Shown here: positions 35,152 through 46,893 of the stretch, piece after piece
Position numbering within the stretch: the stretch's first letter is position 1
Layout of the letters: every line of letters begins with the position of its first letter
DNA from: Mesorhabditis belari
Taxonomy: Eukaryota > Nematoda > Chromadorea > Rhabditida > Rhabditidae
Direction of reading: 5' to 3'
Length of the DNA: 64,000 nucleotides
Assembly: GCA_958450365.1 (NCBI GenBank)
Contig: CAUEEP010000878.1
Coordinates: 330,001 to 394,000 of the forward strand
The notes under the pieces: model-generated
Told to the model about the DNA's origin: nothing
The model's database searches: none
Seen by the model: only the letters and a program-made list of their open reading frames with translations
Translations under genes and position numbers: made by a program

Positions 35152-35602
35152 CTGAAAGAGGGTTATGAATTAGAAAACTCAAATCAACTTGTGCATGACT
35201 GTCAGTTGCTGTCAGTTATCAGTTTTACTTTAGAAAACTGGAATTCTGGCTCTAGCTGTCTTCTTTGCTTCTGGTTTAGAAGCTAAAGCAATAAGGTTCA
35301 AATGTCTTTTTGGACCAGCATCTTATAGATTTGATAAGGCTAAATTGGGTGATCGATTTAAAGTCAAATTTCTGCATTTCACTGAATTTACTATGGCTTT
35401 TCATCCTATTTGCTTAGGCTATGGCTCTGCACACTCGGAGAACTGATCAAACTGATCGGGCACAGGCTATAGCCCTGTGTCTCCCAGCTCCGGCCTTCTT
35501 TAACAGGTTCTTTATTCTCCTGTGCCCGATCAGGTTATCAGTGGCATACACGAACACATCAATCACAATTCAACACAATATTAGGCTAGATCTTAACCTA
35601 AT

Positions 35603-35654
35603 TAGGATTAGGGAGCCGGTTGTCCTTCGTTGGACAACCGGCTCCCTAATCCTA
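35603..35654. repeat. Perfect 23-bp hairpin in an inverted-repeat unit
   Basis: TAGGATTAGGGAGCCGGTTG... at 35603-35625 is exactly complementary to 35632-35654, leaving a 6-base loop TTCGTT. Outer inverted segments (ATCAATCACAATTCAACA near 35560 and its complement near 35840) make a larger fold-back of about 290 bases. 35152-36320 holds no recognisable gene. Confidence 0.8.
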
Positions 35655-36326
35655 CTCCTAATGGAAACCCTACTCTCGGTCCCTGCATGGCTTGTTCTGG
35701 TGGTGAAGCGAAGGATATCCGCTTTACAGACCTATCTGTAAGACGACGGCGAAGGATATCCGCCTATCAGAATACCTAGTTTACCAATCTAACCAAGGCT
35801 TTGGATTGGTGATATAGCCCAGTATTTATTGTGTTTGTTGAATTGTGATTGATATCTGTATCTCGGATCAGGGAAGAGGCTCATCTCATGGCTCATCTCA
35901 TGGCTCATCTCATGGACTCGAACCAGAGACTAAGCAAGTCTAACTTGCGAGGTTGCATAACTTGGCAGATCTGACGGGATGCAGTGTTTCAATGTGGCGA
36001 CACTGTAGCATTTATGCATGATTTTCGATTTGGATTCAAAGCTGATACTCAAAGTTGACACTCAAGGCTGACACTTGATGGTTAAAGCAATGGGTATGTC
36101 AATATAATAACAGGTTTGATGTTATACAACTTAATATTTGTATGTAAAGTGGAAGTCATAAGCTCTCAACTTCAACTGTAGCACAGAAATGAACGACATT
36201 GCTTTAAAGTTAAAAGTTACAACCAGATGTTTAAAGTTAAAAGTTACAACCGAATTTCCAGATGTTTGACGATAAATTAAAGGCAAACCGATAAACAAAG
36301 ACGCGAGCAAGCATGTCCAAAGGAGC

Positions 36327-36470
36327 ATGGTTGATGAAAAAAAGATGGAGAGACTCGAAGAAGAGCTCTCAACGGTAGCCACCCCACTCACTTCTACACG
36401 CCCGGCCTATCGTAAAATTCTCGGTCCACGTTATCAGGATTTTTATGCGAGTAATCAATTATCACCTAGT
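36327..36470 (+). CDS. Possible orphan exon (weak)
   Basis: An open stretch reads KKMERLEEELSTVATPLTST and PAYRKILGPRYQDFYAS and stops at a donor-like GTAATC. The composition is protein-like, but no partner exon was found. It may be a gene fragment. Confidence 0.2.
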
Positions 36471-36786
36471 TGTAGGACTGAGGGGAGCCACTCCTCTTTT
36501 TTTCAATGGAAAACGTTTCTTTTCTTTGTTATCTTCTCGGGATTCCGCGTAGAAACACGAGCAATCCCCTCGGCTTTGCTACCACCGATTTTTGTGATTC
36601 CCCTGAAAATTTATGAGGTGTCAAAGCTTTGTTGAAAGTACTAAAGTGAAAAGTTGAATGATATTAGCTGTTGAAGGGTTGAATGATATTATTATGTGGT
36701 TAAAAATTCGCGGACACTTGCAGAAAAATTCAATTTTTATTCGCAACAAATGAAGAAAAACAATAACGTTCACTCTTTAAAGTATA

Positions 36787-37095
36787 CATTGCTTTACGAT
36801 CTTCTGGACGGTCCTCAGAGCCACCCCAAGCCTCGATGCGATCGACGAGTTCTTCATGCCGCTCGTCGCCAGCTGTGCGATTGCGTCCCAGCTGTGCGAT
36901 TGCGTCGCCAGCTGTGCGATTGCGTCCCGACTAGCGCACGTCTTTGTCATGACCTAGAAAACAACTTTTTTGACAAAAAATTATTAGACAACGATAAAAA
37001 GAATATTAAAACACAAAAAGATGAGTAGTAATGCTTTATACATTGTTTAAAACTATGATGCTGATGCTGCGCGCACGTAATTTTCAGCCACCCTG
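36787..37095 (-). mobile_element. Truncated maT element (right end and transposase N-terminus)
   Basis: The segment is nearly the same as 8100-8408 of the intact element, ending CAGCCACCCTG before TA. It encodes the first ~45 residues of the transposase (MTKTCASRDAIAQLA) with two small internal duplications of the QLA region. The other end is missing. Confidence 0.9.
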
Positions 37096-37245
37096 TAGTC
37101 CGTCATTCTCTACGACCTTCTGCAATTGATCAGCAAGATTTCGGACCTGCTCAAAGTACCAAGCCGGCTCCTTTGAATCAAAAAACTCTTGACACGCTTC
37201 TTCAACTTTAACGAAGCAAAAGAAAATAGCTTTTATCCATCTAAA
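37096..37245 (-). pseudogene. Host exon cut by a maT insertion
   Basis: After a TTTAG acceptor the minus strand reads WIKAIFFCFVKVEEACQEFF and DSKEPAWYFEQVRNLADQLQ then KVVENDG, and runs straight into the maT terminus, where it meets a stop within 4 codons. An adjacent open stretch at 37290-37400 (GVVSGVCGLLLRAIAYLKCL) may be the preceding exon. Family unknown. Confidence 0.4.
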
Positions 37246-38069
37246 GATGTGGAATTTGTAAAGTAAGCTATAAAACAAAATGCTCGCAAAAAAACAGGCT
37301 TAGGATGTCCACGGATATCCTCGAGGAGACACTTCAAATAAGCTATAGCTCGTAGCAAAAGGCCACAGACCCCGCTGACCACTCCCTTGTTAGTTGTAGT
37401 TCTTATTGTTCTTATATCTATTATGTTATAAAAAATTAAAATTTTAATAATCAACGGTTAAATCGATATTTTCCGGGACCAAGTCGAATATAGATACTAC
37501 CCTACTTGCTTATTTAATATCCATCATCAGCAAACATAAATATGCACAAAAAATCAATTTTGGTACTGTCACCTGACATCAGGTGACAATGTCCCAGGCG
37601 AACGAATATGTGTCAGACAGCATCAGGTGACAATGTCGTCAACGTGTTAAATGAGCCAAAAATCATAACAATCCATTGTCAAAATAATTAGATAATTTGA
37701 ACTTTTCTGCAAGTGACCGCGAACTTTTTTAATAATCTAGTAGGAAAGGCCACTTTGTATTGCTTTTCTTTAGCTTTGAAACACTGAACCAACGATTGAT
37801 TCTATTTTCTCGCTAGATTAGTAATTGTGTTATATTCCGAGTAAATATCTAATAATCATTGCCCCATCGGTACTCTCTCACACACTACACAGACATGAAG
37901 GAAGAAAGAAAGAGAGGGAAATACCCGGGCCTTCAGAATCGTGGGCTTGAAACGGCAAAACAACTTAACAACTTATTCAAGAACTTGCTGATTAGTACTT
38001 TGTTTTCAGTTCCAAACAAATCTTTTTAACAGCCTAGTAGTATAGTAGTTGATTAGTTGGATATAGTAG

Positions 38070-38400
38070 TCGCTTTCGAAAAAAGCTACAAAGCCGGCCA
38101 TCGTTCGCCAAATTGTTCTCCAACAATGGGACGAGAAAAGATGAGGATCACAGTGATCGAGCTGTTCAAACGTTGGATCAAGCCAGTTAACATTGTTCAA
38201 ATGGCTACAAGAGAAGCACGACCCATGATGCAATTAAACGCTACAAGGAACTTGGAAACACGTTTGAACGACAGGAAAGAGGTTGTAAACCTACTGCTAT
38301 GACGCCTGAGAACGTAAACAAGATCCGATGCAAAACCGTTCCCGATTTGTTCGATCCGAAACAACACCGAAAGTTTGTTAGAAAGTGTTAGAAAAGTCTT
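38070..38400 (+). pseudogene. Tc1/maT-type transposase N-terminal remnant
   Basis: Frame pieces such as DAIKRYKELGNTFERQERGC and PTAMTPENVNKIR resemble the helix-turn-helix to hinge part of Tc1/maT transposases. Several stops are present. The rest of 37280-38070 shows no clear feature. Confidence 0.5.
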
Positions 38401-38607
38401 TTTAAGGATTCCATTCATTCTTTTCTCTCCAAAACGAACTTAAGCCTATTCTGGGAGTTCTTTTTAGGCAACCTTATTCGGCAAATCAATTCTGGAGCGA
38501 ATTTTTTGAAGGCTTTGGATATAAACTTGCAGACTTTGAGCCCATGAACAGTTTAAGTGGATTGATTAAATGACAATGAGTTTAAAATGTGATTGTGAGA
38601 GAAATTC

Positions 38608-38866
38608 TGTAGCTCTAGTAGCTCTAGTAGCTTTAGTAGCTCTAGTAGCTTTAGTAGCTCTAGTAGCTCTAGTAGCTCTAGTAGCTCTAGTAGCTCTAGT
38701 AGCTCTAGTAGCTCTAGTAGCTCTAGTAGCTCTAGTAGCTCTAGTAGCTCTCTAGTAGCTCTAGTAGCTCTAGTGGCTCTAGTAGCTTTAGTAGCTCTAG
38801 TAGCTTTAGTAGCTTTAGTAGCTTTAGTAGCTTTAGTAGCTTTAGTAGCTCTAGTAGCTCTAGTAG
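38608..38866. repeat. 9-bp satellite (AGTAGCTCT)
   Basis: About 28 copies of AGTAGCTCT/AGTAGCTTT. Since 9 is a multiple of three, frames remain open on both strands (poly-VAL and poly-ELL type); these are not genes. 38870-39400 shows no recognisable gene. Confidence 0.95.
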
Positions 38867-39406
38867 CTCGGCTCTTGCTCATAAACCCTGTCAATCTTTC
38901 CCGTGTTTCCAAAGAAACAAGTTTATGAATGCATCTATGCAAATTTATTGGCCAATCAGTGATAATAAACGAGAGGCGATCCCTGTATTTGCCGCTCGTA
39001 TCAAGTCGCTTTATTTGAAGTGCTCAAGAGCAATGATTACATTGAGAGAGTTTTCAGTTGTAATTGCTATTATTGCAAGAATCTTTTCTATATTTTTATA
39101 TTTCTAAAATTTTCTCGAAAAAAATCCCTTATAACATGTCTTAATCTTATCTTAATCTTATCTTAATCATGATCTTAATCCCTTACAACACGTTTAATCG
39201 AGTCTTTCATTTCGAGCTCATGGTTATTGCTACTCAAAAATAACTAGCTCTTCTTCTCTTTTCGATTTTATGAATCTTTCTAGCGTTTTGCCCTGCTAAT
39301 TCGTATTACGCTATCGTATGGAAATTGAATTTAACCGACAAATTGAAATGGTCAATTGGAAATTGACCGTCTCTTTGGAACTAGAGCTTTAATGAACAAC
39401 AATCTA

Positions 39407-39854
39407 CAGGGTGACCAAGAATTACCGCAACACACAAAAGGCGCTTTTAACTTTTAACAAAAGGTGCTTTTAACCAAATATGCAACCCATCTCGAAAAGT
39501 TGACTTAAATATCTTTATTCAACATATAACAGTAACAAATTAACAATTCAATTCAAACGCTGCCGCTTGAGCTCAAGGATCGATTGTCGATGTGGAGCTC
39601 AAGGATCGATTGTTGATGTGGAGCTCAAGAATCGATTGTCGATGTGGAGCTCAAGGATCGATTGTTGATGTGGAGCTCAAGGATCGATTGTCGCTTTCAC
39701 AATTCCTGAAAACAACCCTACCAATGTATTGAAAGTTAGTAATCATATCATAAAATAAGAAAAATACACAAAAACCATAAAAACAGGTAAGCAAAAAGTG
39801 AAATGGGGCTCATAACATAATACGACGTTGTTGCGGTAATTCTTGGTCACCCTG
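39407..39854. mobile_element. Internally deleted maT-like element
   Basis: Both ends carry CAGGGTGACCAAGAATTACC and are flanked by TA. The right arm equals the left end of the decayed element at 3134. The inside has about five copies of a 26-base unit starting GAGCTCAAGGATCGATTG. Confidence 0.85.
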
Positions 39855-39855
39855 T

Positions 39856-40345
39856 ACAGTAGACTTGTTTATTGACAAGATTAGTGCTAAATATTCTAGG
39901 ATTTGTAGTTATTCCACGGCTTTTCTACCGTAATCGATTTTCTATGCCGCACTAACTTTGATCGATGAGCAATTTAGGGGATAGGCTACTTTGCGCCATT
40001 TTATTTGCGCAACTGGGTCGCTTGCGCAACTCACCATAACTTTCTTCTAAGTAGGTCAATCTTTATCATTTTGATGTCATTTTGTTGCACTTATTGAGAT
40101 CTACAAAATGACATCAAAATGATAGAGATTGGCTAACTTAGAAGAAAGTTATGGCGAGTTGCGCAAAAGACCCAGTTGCGCTTGGCGGAAATTAGCCTAC
40201 CCCCCAATTTAGTCTACAGAAGTCAGAAGCTAGATCAAGGCCTTCTCTTCTGCATAAAGATTTAGTTTTATGTAACTTTCGGCTAGAAATTTCTTCTCTA
40301 ATCGTGTTGTTGGATATGCTGGAATGCTCTTTCATCCCACATTAA
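39856..40345. repeat. Second copy of the 2561-3133 repeat, inverted
   Basis: Matches 2620-3133 in reverse orientation, including the foldable pair around AACTTTCTTCTAAGTAGG. In both places it abuts a maT-type terminus, so the maT element and this repeat have spread as one unit or the former inserted in the latter before copying. Confidence 0.75.
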
Positions 40346-40483
40346 AGAGATTTGAAACTTAAACACTTTTAGCAGAGCATTACATTCATTCTATCAAACT
40401 CGTAAACTAAATTGAGTCTTTTACAACTATTTACATTTTAAACCTTTTGAGATTTACATTTACTGAAACTTTTCTAATTGTAC

Positions 40484-40925
40484 AGGGAGTTCAGTATTTA
40501 CGGCGACTTCCTTTTGACCCCCTCTTTTTTTGGAGCTCTCAAGCGCCAAGTTTAACCCTAATATGTTACATATTATATAAAATATTGAAGCCCTTAATCT
40601 TAGCTACATTTATCTATTCAAAGTTTCTCGATTAGAATTATACAAATCATTTTACATTTATCTATTCAAAGTTTCTCGATTAGAATTATACAAATCATTT
40701 TACAAGCCTTTGAATGAGTACTATCAACTAGTATCAATTAGTACTCATTCAAGGGCTTGTAAAATGATTTGTATAATCTCCAAACGGGAAACTTTTAATA
40801 CATAAATATAGCCAAGATTAAGGGCTTCAATATTTTATATAGCATGTAACATATTAGGGTTAAACTTGGCGCTCGAGAGCTCCAAAAAAAGAGGGCGCCA
40901 AAAAGAAGTCGCCGTAAATACTGAG
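40484..40925. mobile_element. TIR element with CAGTATTTACGGCGAC ends
   Basis: Inverted arms of about 170 bases, from CAGTATTTACGGCGACTTCC through TTAACCCTAATATGTTACAT, face each other. There is no transposase. 40926-41810 has only tandem variants of AGTTCCTTTAT (41030-41145) and no gene. Confidence 0.7.
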
Positions 40926-41812
40926 CCAATGCATTTGTGTCATTGTAAACTTTTTTCATTCACAGTCTTCCCATATCATATTGTGGCTTTAAAACTTTTT
41001 CTGTACGCTTTATTATATTTAGTTAAAGTTCCTTTAAAGTTCCTAATTGGTTCCTTTAGAGTTCCTATTTAGTTCCTTTATAGTTCCTTTATAGTTCCTT
41101 TATAGCTCCTTTATAGTTCCTATTTAGTTTAGTTCCTTTATAGTTCCCATATGATATTGTGGCTTTAAATCTTTTTCTGTACGCTTTATTATATTATATA
41201 CGGTTTATTTCATGTCTTGAGTAAATTACGAATATAAAAGTAGCCTCTTTTCCTTTGTTACTCAAACGCAGCACTCCCAGGTGTCCACCAATTGTCTCCT
41301 TTTGTCAATGGCCATATCAAGTGTCGATGGTGATAAGATATTGGATATATGAATGGATGAAAGGGCACCAGTTGTGCCTTTTTTTGCACATCACCTTGAG
41401 GCCTTTTCTTGACCTCAACCATTTGATCAAACGAATGAGAAAGATGCCGAAAATTGTTGGCTTTCGAAAGCGATCTTTTTAAGAAATCCCATCATATTTG
41501 GAGTCTATTCCTTTTATTCTACTAATCAATATCATCAACAACGTTATTGTACGTCGTACAACAACAACCAAATACTTCCCAATGTCGTAAATATTCAAAG
41601 ACAAATCTGTTTTTGACAATAATTTGGCATCTGACATTTGACAGATTTTGCCATCTAACAGTAAGCTTGGCTGGCAAAACTAGACATTAAGAGCATAAGC
41701 TTAAAGCTGCTTAATCATTTTTTACCTAGAAATGTACTCAATCTTATGGATTTTTCTTGACAAGAATGAGCTCAGGAAACTTTTGATTAGGGAAAGATCT
41801 CAATTTAAAGCC

Positions 41813-42215
41813 TTAAAGTCAAAGCTTTAAAGTTAAAGCCTTAAAGTCAAAGTCTTAAAGTTAGAGTTTTAAAGTTAGAGCTCTAAAGTTAAAGCTTTAA
41901 AGTTAAAGCCTTAAAGTCAAAGCCTTAAAGTCAAAGCCATAAAGTTAAAGCCTTAAAGTTAGAGCCTTAAAGTCAAAGCCTTAAAGTCAAAGCCTTAAAG
42001 TTAAAGCCTTAAAGTTAAAGCCTTAAAGTTAAAGTCTTAAAGTTAGAGTTTTAAAGTTAAAGTCTTAAAGTTAAAGCTTTAAAGTTAAAGCCAGAAAGCC
42101 TAAGTCAAGCCAAAAGAAAGCCTTAAAGTTAAAGCCTTAAAGTGAAAGCCTTAAAGTAAAGCCTTAAAGTTAAAGCCTTAAAGTCAAAGCCTTAAAGTTA
42201 AAGCTTTTTAAAATG
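41813..42215. repeat. TTAAAGTTAAAGCC satellite
   Basis: About 30 imperfect copies of a 12-13 base unit AAAGCCTTAAAGTT / AAAGTCTTAAAG. Noncoding. 42216-42840 holds no gene that I can support. Confidence 0.9.
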
Positions 42216-42845
42216 GAGTCTAGTGTTCGATAAAGTTTTGAATAGAAATTCTGATTGTTTTTAACTTTTCCAGAACAACTCTGTAATGCAGCATTAAAGC
42301 TGGCTCTTAATGATCATTCTACCAGTTTAATGTCATTCTACCATTCAGTTTAATGATCATTCTACCAAAAGCTTATCTATTGAAGATTTCTCAAGTAATA
42401 TTCTTGAAGCTTGTGAAACTTTTGAAACATGAAATCTTTCAAAATCGAAGTCTCACGAAATCATTCGATGTTTTTATGAATCGCTTGGCTTTTCGCATAA
42501 ATGTTTTGATTTCGATGAAATCTCGTGATTTCCGAATCCAAATCCATTGGAGATTTCCGGCTGGAGAATTGGAGAATCTCTTTCTTTTCATTGTCCATTG
42601 TTCATTGTTCATTTTTGATTTTTATTAGTGCTCTGGATCGCTTTGCTTTGCTTAGAACTGCTTAGAACTTTGCTTAGAACAACTGTCGGCAATGCGCGCA
42701 GCTTGTCCCCTTTGAACTGTTACAATGCAGGTCAATAAAAGAGACAATATCGATATTGATCAGCTCAGTTTTTAAAGTCGTCTTACCATTGCACAGATTT
42801 ACAATAAGCAAGGTAATTATTGTCATTCATCGATCAATCGATCTA

Positions 42846-43553
42846 TTGGGTTGGTGGAAAAGTCTTTTCCGGATTTTTTGGGAGAGTCCCTTAAATTTGT
42901 GCAATTTAGACGTTTTATAGCTCATCCTAAAGCTGAATTTAAGACGGATCGATTGGTAAAAACCGTTTTGAGATATCTCTTTTCTAAAAGTTTTTACAGC
43001 TATTTTAGTAAAGGGCGGCAGAGCCAAAAAATGACTGTTTTCACGTTTCGTTAGTTTTCCGTGCAGAAACCTAGGCTAAAAACATGTGTTTCGTGATCAG
43101 CGTCAAAAATAACCCCTAGACACAAATTTTCAGAATCTTAGCAAAAAATTTTTGAAAAATATTGTCACCGGTGGAAGTCGAACCAGCGACCCTCAGATCA
43201 ATGGCCTTTCCGCCGCTTTTCGCGATTTTCCTTCGTTTTTCTCGTTTCGTGTTCATGACGCCGATTCTGAAAATTTGTGTCTAGGGGTTATTTTTGACGC
43301 TGATCACGAAACACATGTTTTTAGCCTAGGTTTCTGCACGGAAAACTAACGAAACGTGAAAACAGCCATTTTTTGGCTCTGCCGCCCTTTACTAAAATAG
43401 CTGTAAAAAATTTTAAAAAAGAGATATCTCAAAACCGTTTTTACCAATCGATCCGTCTTGAATTCAGCTTTAGGATGAGCTATAAAACGTCTAAATTGCA
43501 CAAATTTAAGGTACTCTCCCAAAAAATCCGAAAGGACTTTTCCATCAACCCAA
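42846..43553. mobile_element. Long palindromic mariner-like MITE with tRNA-like loop
   Basis: Termini TTGGGTTGGTGGAAAAGTC and complement flanked by TA. The arms match over almost 290 bases, leaving a loop of only about 120 bases. The loop contains, on the minus strand, a B-box-like GGTTCGACTTCC preceded by a tRNA-like half. Mirror-image open frames in the two arms are not genes. Confidence 0.9.
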
Positions 43554-43983
43554 TACTTTATCATTCGGAAATGGTTTAAGCCGATTTTTCCATCATCATC
43601 ATCACGTTAACTTTACCACTAACACTAGATAAAATATGAATTTCTGTTAACTCTGGAGTAGCACCTTGTCAACAATTTCTTAGTTTAAAACGTTAACTTA
43701 ACTTAAACTCTAAAAACTTAACTTAAAGTTTAACTTAAAACTTTAAAACTGTTTACAAATTATAAACTTTAAAACGTCTAAACTAAAACGTCTAAACTTA
43801 AACTTTAACACTAAAAGTACCCCTTTACCTTAAACGACTTTTTAGATCTAAAAGTTTAAGCCAAACTTACTGTAACTAAGGTGAGTTAACGATTAGCAAA
43901 ACAAGATTAGATTGAAGGCTTGTTTGTCTCTTTTATTGACCTCTATTGGCAAGGATTGTTTCTTTTCTTGACCTGCATTGTAA

Positions 43984-44270
43984 CAGTTCGTAACAAAATG
44001 ATAGATCCACCATGTTTTTCGCCCCAGGAACTAGACATTTTGAATAAAAATTCAAGTTTTGACCAAAAACAAGTTCAAAAACAAGTTCAAAATTTAGTTT
44101 TAAATCAATTTGCATCAAACTGTTATTTGATCGCGAAGACATTGCGCTTATAGAAATGTTTCTATGCTTTTCGCCATTTTTCTCGCGTAACAAAATGATA
44201 GATCCACCTTGATTATAAAATTATAAAATAAAGCTGTTAAATGAAGGTGGATCTATCATTTTGTTACGCA
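43984..44270. mobile_element. MITE with Tc3-like ends
   Basis: CAGTTCGTAACAAAATGATA at the left and its complement (CAGTGCGTAACAAAATGATA) at the right; an extra end lies at 44190. The core AAAATGATAG-TCCACC also ends the Tc3-like fragment at the start of the window. 43554-43980 is noncoding and AT-rich, with TTAAAC-type repeats. Confidence 0.65.
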
Positions 44271-44341
44271 CTGTATGCTAAATTTGGTAAAAATTATGGA
44301 GTTTTGGTGCGGCTATTGCTTCTGACTTTGTTTGTGATATA

Positions 44342-44862
44342 TTAGGTTGATGCATAAGTGTTTTTGTTCCTTTTCGTCTGCCGTTTCAAGCCAACAAATG
44401 CACCAATTAAACTACGGTTGATTTCATTAGAAAAAGCAATTATTTTTCTGCAAAATAACATTAAAACGGGTTTAAAAATATTTAATGCCTGGATTTTCTT
44501 GAGAGTATGAAGTCGGGTAGTCAAAAAGGGCTAACTCGATGATGCGGTTTAGACACCTTAGCTAAAGAAAACCTATCTTCGTGTCAATAGATAAAAGATA
44601 GAGAAAAAAAACGTTTGATATTTCGCCAAAATTTCAGAGAAATTCATTCAGCCAATTTTTCCGTAGAGTTTTTTATAGATTTTTACGAAAAAGGCGTTTT
44701 TCACTCTCGAATTTGCTTGAAAGTGAACCGAAATTCATTTAAAAAGATGCAAATTCAACAAAAAAACACTTTTTTTATAGAGCAAACTATAGATTAATTG
44801 GTGAATTTGTTACTTTTTAACAGAAGTACGAAAAAAACGAAAAGACTTATGCATCAACCTAA
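44342..44862. mobile_element. 521-bp mariner MITE
   Basis: TTAGGTTGATGCATAAGTG at both ends with TA on each side. A sister copy of 522 bp is at 51032-51553 (TTAGGTTGATGCAAAAGTC). Both have about 50-base inverted ends and no transposase. Confidence 0.9.
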
Positions 44863-44866
44863 TATA

Positions 44867-45380
44867 TGTCGTAGCCGATTATGAATTTCAGCCGATTATC
44901 AATGAGCGGGTCTAGGAGCGTCCAACCATCAAGTATTTGGTATCATTCAACGCAGAATCATTAATAATTATGTTAAATTTTTAAAATTAGAAAGATTGGG
45001 TAAAAAGAAAAAAAAATTATGGGGCCTCAAAGTTTCCTCTTGAACAAACAGTTTTTTTGCTCTAATTTTTTTTCTTTTTATCAAATCTTTCTAATTTTAA
45101 AAATTTAACATAATTATCAATGATTCTGCGTTGAATGATACCAAATACTTGATGGTTGGACGCCCCTAGACCCAGTCATTCATAATCGGCTACGGAGGTC
45201 CCGCCGATTTTGAATGAAACGTTGTAGCGCCGGTAATTTTTAACCTAAACTCACAAATTTGGTACCAATCGAGGCAGAATTTAATTCGCTACAGGATGAT
45301 ATAATATTGTCCTCATACATTAAAGGGTTGCTCTACTAGAAAGATTTACCAAAAAAATTCATTTATAATCGGCTACGACA
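44867..45380. mobile_element. 514-bp TIR element (TGTCGTAGCCGATTAT ends)
   Basis: Starts immediately after the preceding mariner MITE (only TATA between them) and has TGTCGTAGCCGATTATGAAT ends and a long inner palindrome around ACCAAATACTTGATGG. TA flanks both ends. Confidence 0.85.
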
Positions 45381-45682
45381 TATAAATCAATAGTCAATCA
45401 ATCAATAGTTCAAGATTTAAACCTTTATTTTCAATCTTGTTTGTAATCTTTTAGTTGAAATCTTTTTCTAGACTTTTTCTAGACTCAACATCGACTTTGT
45501 GATCAATTTTCTTTTGTTTAGTTTTAATCGAAATCGTTTCTTTGTTGAATCAAATGTTTTCTAAGACAAAGACATCGATTTGGCCCTATTTTCCCTTTTT
45601 GAGGCGTCTATTGAGAGATTGTTTTGAGCGAATTTCTTTCGATGAGTCACCCAATTCATTAAAAAGCTCCTAACCGATAATA

Positions 45683-45915
45683 TTAGGGACTTGCAAAAGA
45701 AACTGCGGATTACTTCCAAGGACCAAAGTTTTTTTTATTTGAAAGTGTGATGGTCCGGTTTAAATTGAAATCAGACATCCGAAGTCTACGCAAAAAATGT
45801 AGGAACATAGTTGATAATAATGGCAAATATCTTTTGGAATAAAGTTATTTGCTTATTGATTTTTGGGTTGTTCAAATGTTGGTTATAATCCGCAGTTTCT
45901 TTTGCAAGGGCCTAA
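45683..45915. mobile_element. 233-bp mariner MITE with transposase tail
   Basis: Ends TTAGGGACTTGCAAAAGAAA-type and TTAGGCCCTTGCAAAAGAAA, TA-flanked. Near the right end it keeps a relic of the mariner C-terminus (VDNNGKYLLE), showing derivation by internal deletion. Confidence 0.85.
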
Positions 45916-46379
45916 TAGAAAACGCTTTAAACTGTAACTTTAAACTGTAAGTGAAAAGCTAAAGAAAAGCTAAAGAAGCTGAAGCTTTTTGGCTATTCAA
46001 AGGTTTAATGGCTTTTGGTTTTATTAGGTTCAAGTTTGCTCCGATTGCTAACTTTTTTTTTGGGTCGATGTTTTGCTGATCATTATTTGCTATTACTCAT
46101 CTGTATTCAGTTCTAGAGAATTTCAGTGCTTATTTCAGTGCTTCATATTGAAATTTTCGTCTTTATCAATCATGCGCTTCTGAGCTTCACGCTGATGCTT
46201 GGCTTTGTGACCTCAATGGCTCGTAAGTTTTTTTTTTCGTAATTCGGCTTAGTACTATCACTGCTGTTTTGCCTGTTCAAATTTTATTAACTTGTTTGAA
46301 GGTTGATTTGTCTTAACTGTACTCAATGGTACTATGTACTACCTGTATATCCAGGCCTTGGGTGATCGATTGTGGGATC

Positions 46380-46600
46380 ACCACCGCTTTGTCATTGACA
46401 ATCTAAGTTTGAGCTCAAATTTCTCGGTGTTGGGCTGTTGAATTGAAATATTCTTGGTGGCATTAGATGCGTCAAGTCTTTCTCTATCGATTGGTACAAA
46501 GACTATTCAAATTGAACAACCCAACACCAAGAAATTTGAGCTCAAAGTTGGATTCCCAATGGCAAAAGGGGCGTGGCGCGTATAAAAGGTCTGATAACCT
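46380..46600. repeat. Palindromic GCGCGTATAAAAGG-ended repeat
   Basis: Second copy of the 15655-15895 family. Inverted halves around AAATTTCTCGGTGTTGGGC. A possible coding exon lies just behind it at about 46643-46719 (NPINDTNEDDLDSKNILASL then a good donor); its partners are unknown. Confidence 0.6.
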
Positions 46601-46893
46601 GATTTATTGGTGCTTAATAGTACTTATACAGTGCTGTAAGCTATCGTAATCCGATAAATGATACGAATGAGGATGATCTAGACTCTAAAAACATTCTAGC
46701 TAGTTTAACGAATGGAAATGTAAGTAGCCTTGGCTCAACGAGATTTAGCGTACCGATAATTACCGAGAAATTGAGTCAAATCTATTCCAAATCCATATGT
46801 GGCTCGAGAGAAGTTTATCCCATTCATTTTATCCCAATTTATCTCGAGAGAAGCCTATCCCAAAAAATCACCATTCATTTTCAAGTGGACTTA

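Noticed and set aside
35421..35741. A 106-codon frame on the plus strand
   Set aside because: It runs through the perfect hairpin and its fold-back; composition follows the repeat.
46131..46209. Hydrophobic exon HIEIFVFINHALLSFTLMLG on the plus strand
   Set aside because: Splice sites look good but the phase does not match the next candidate exon at 46643-46719, so I did not build a gene from it.
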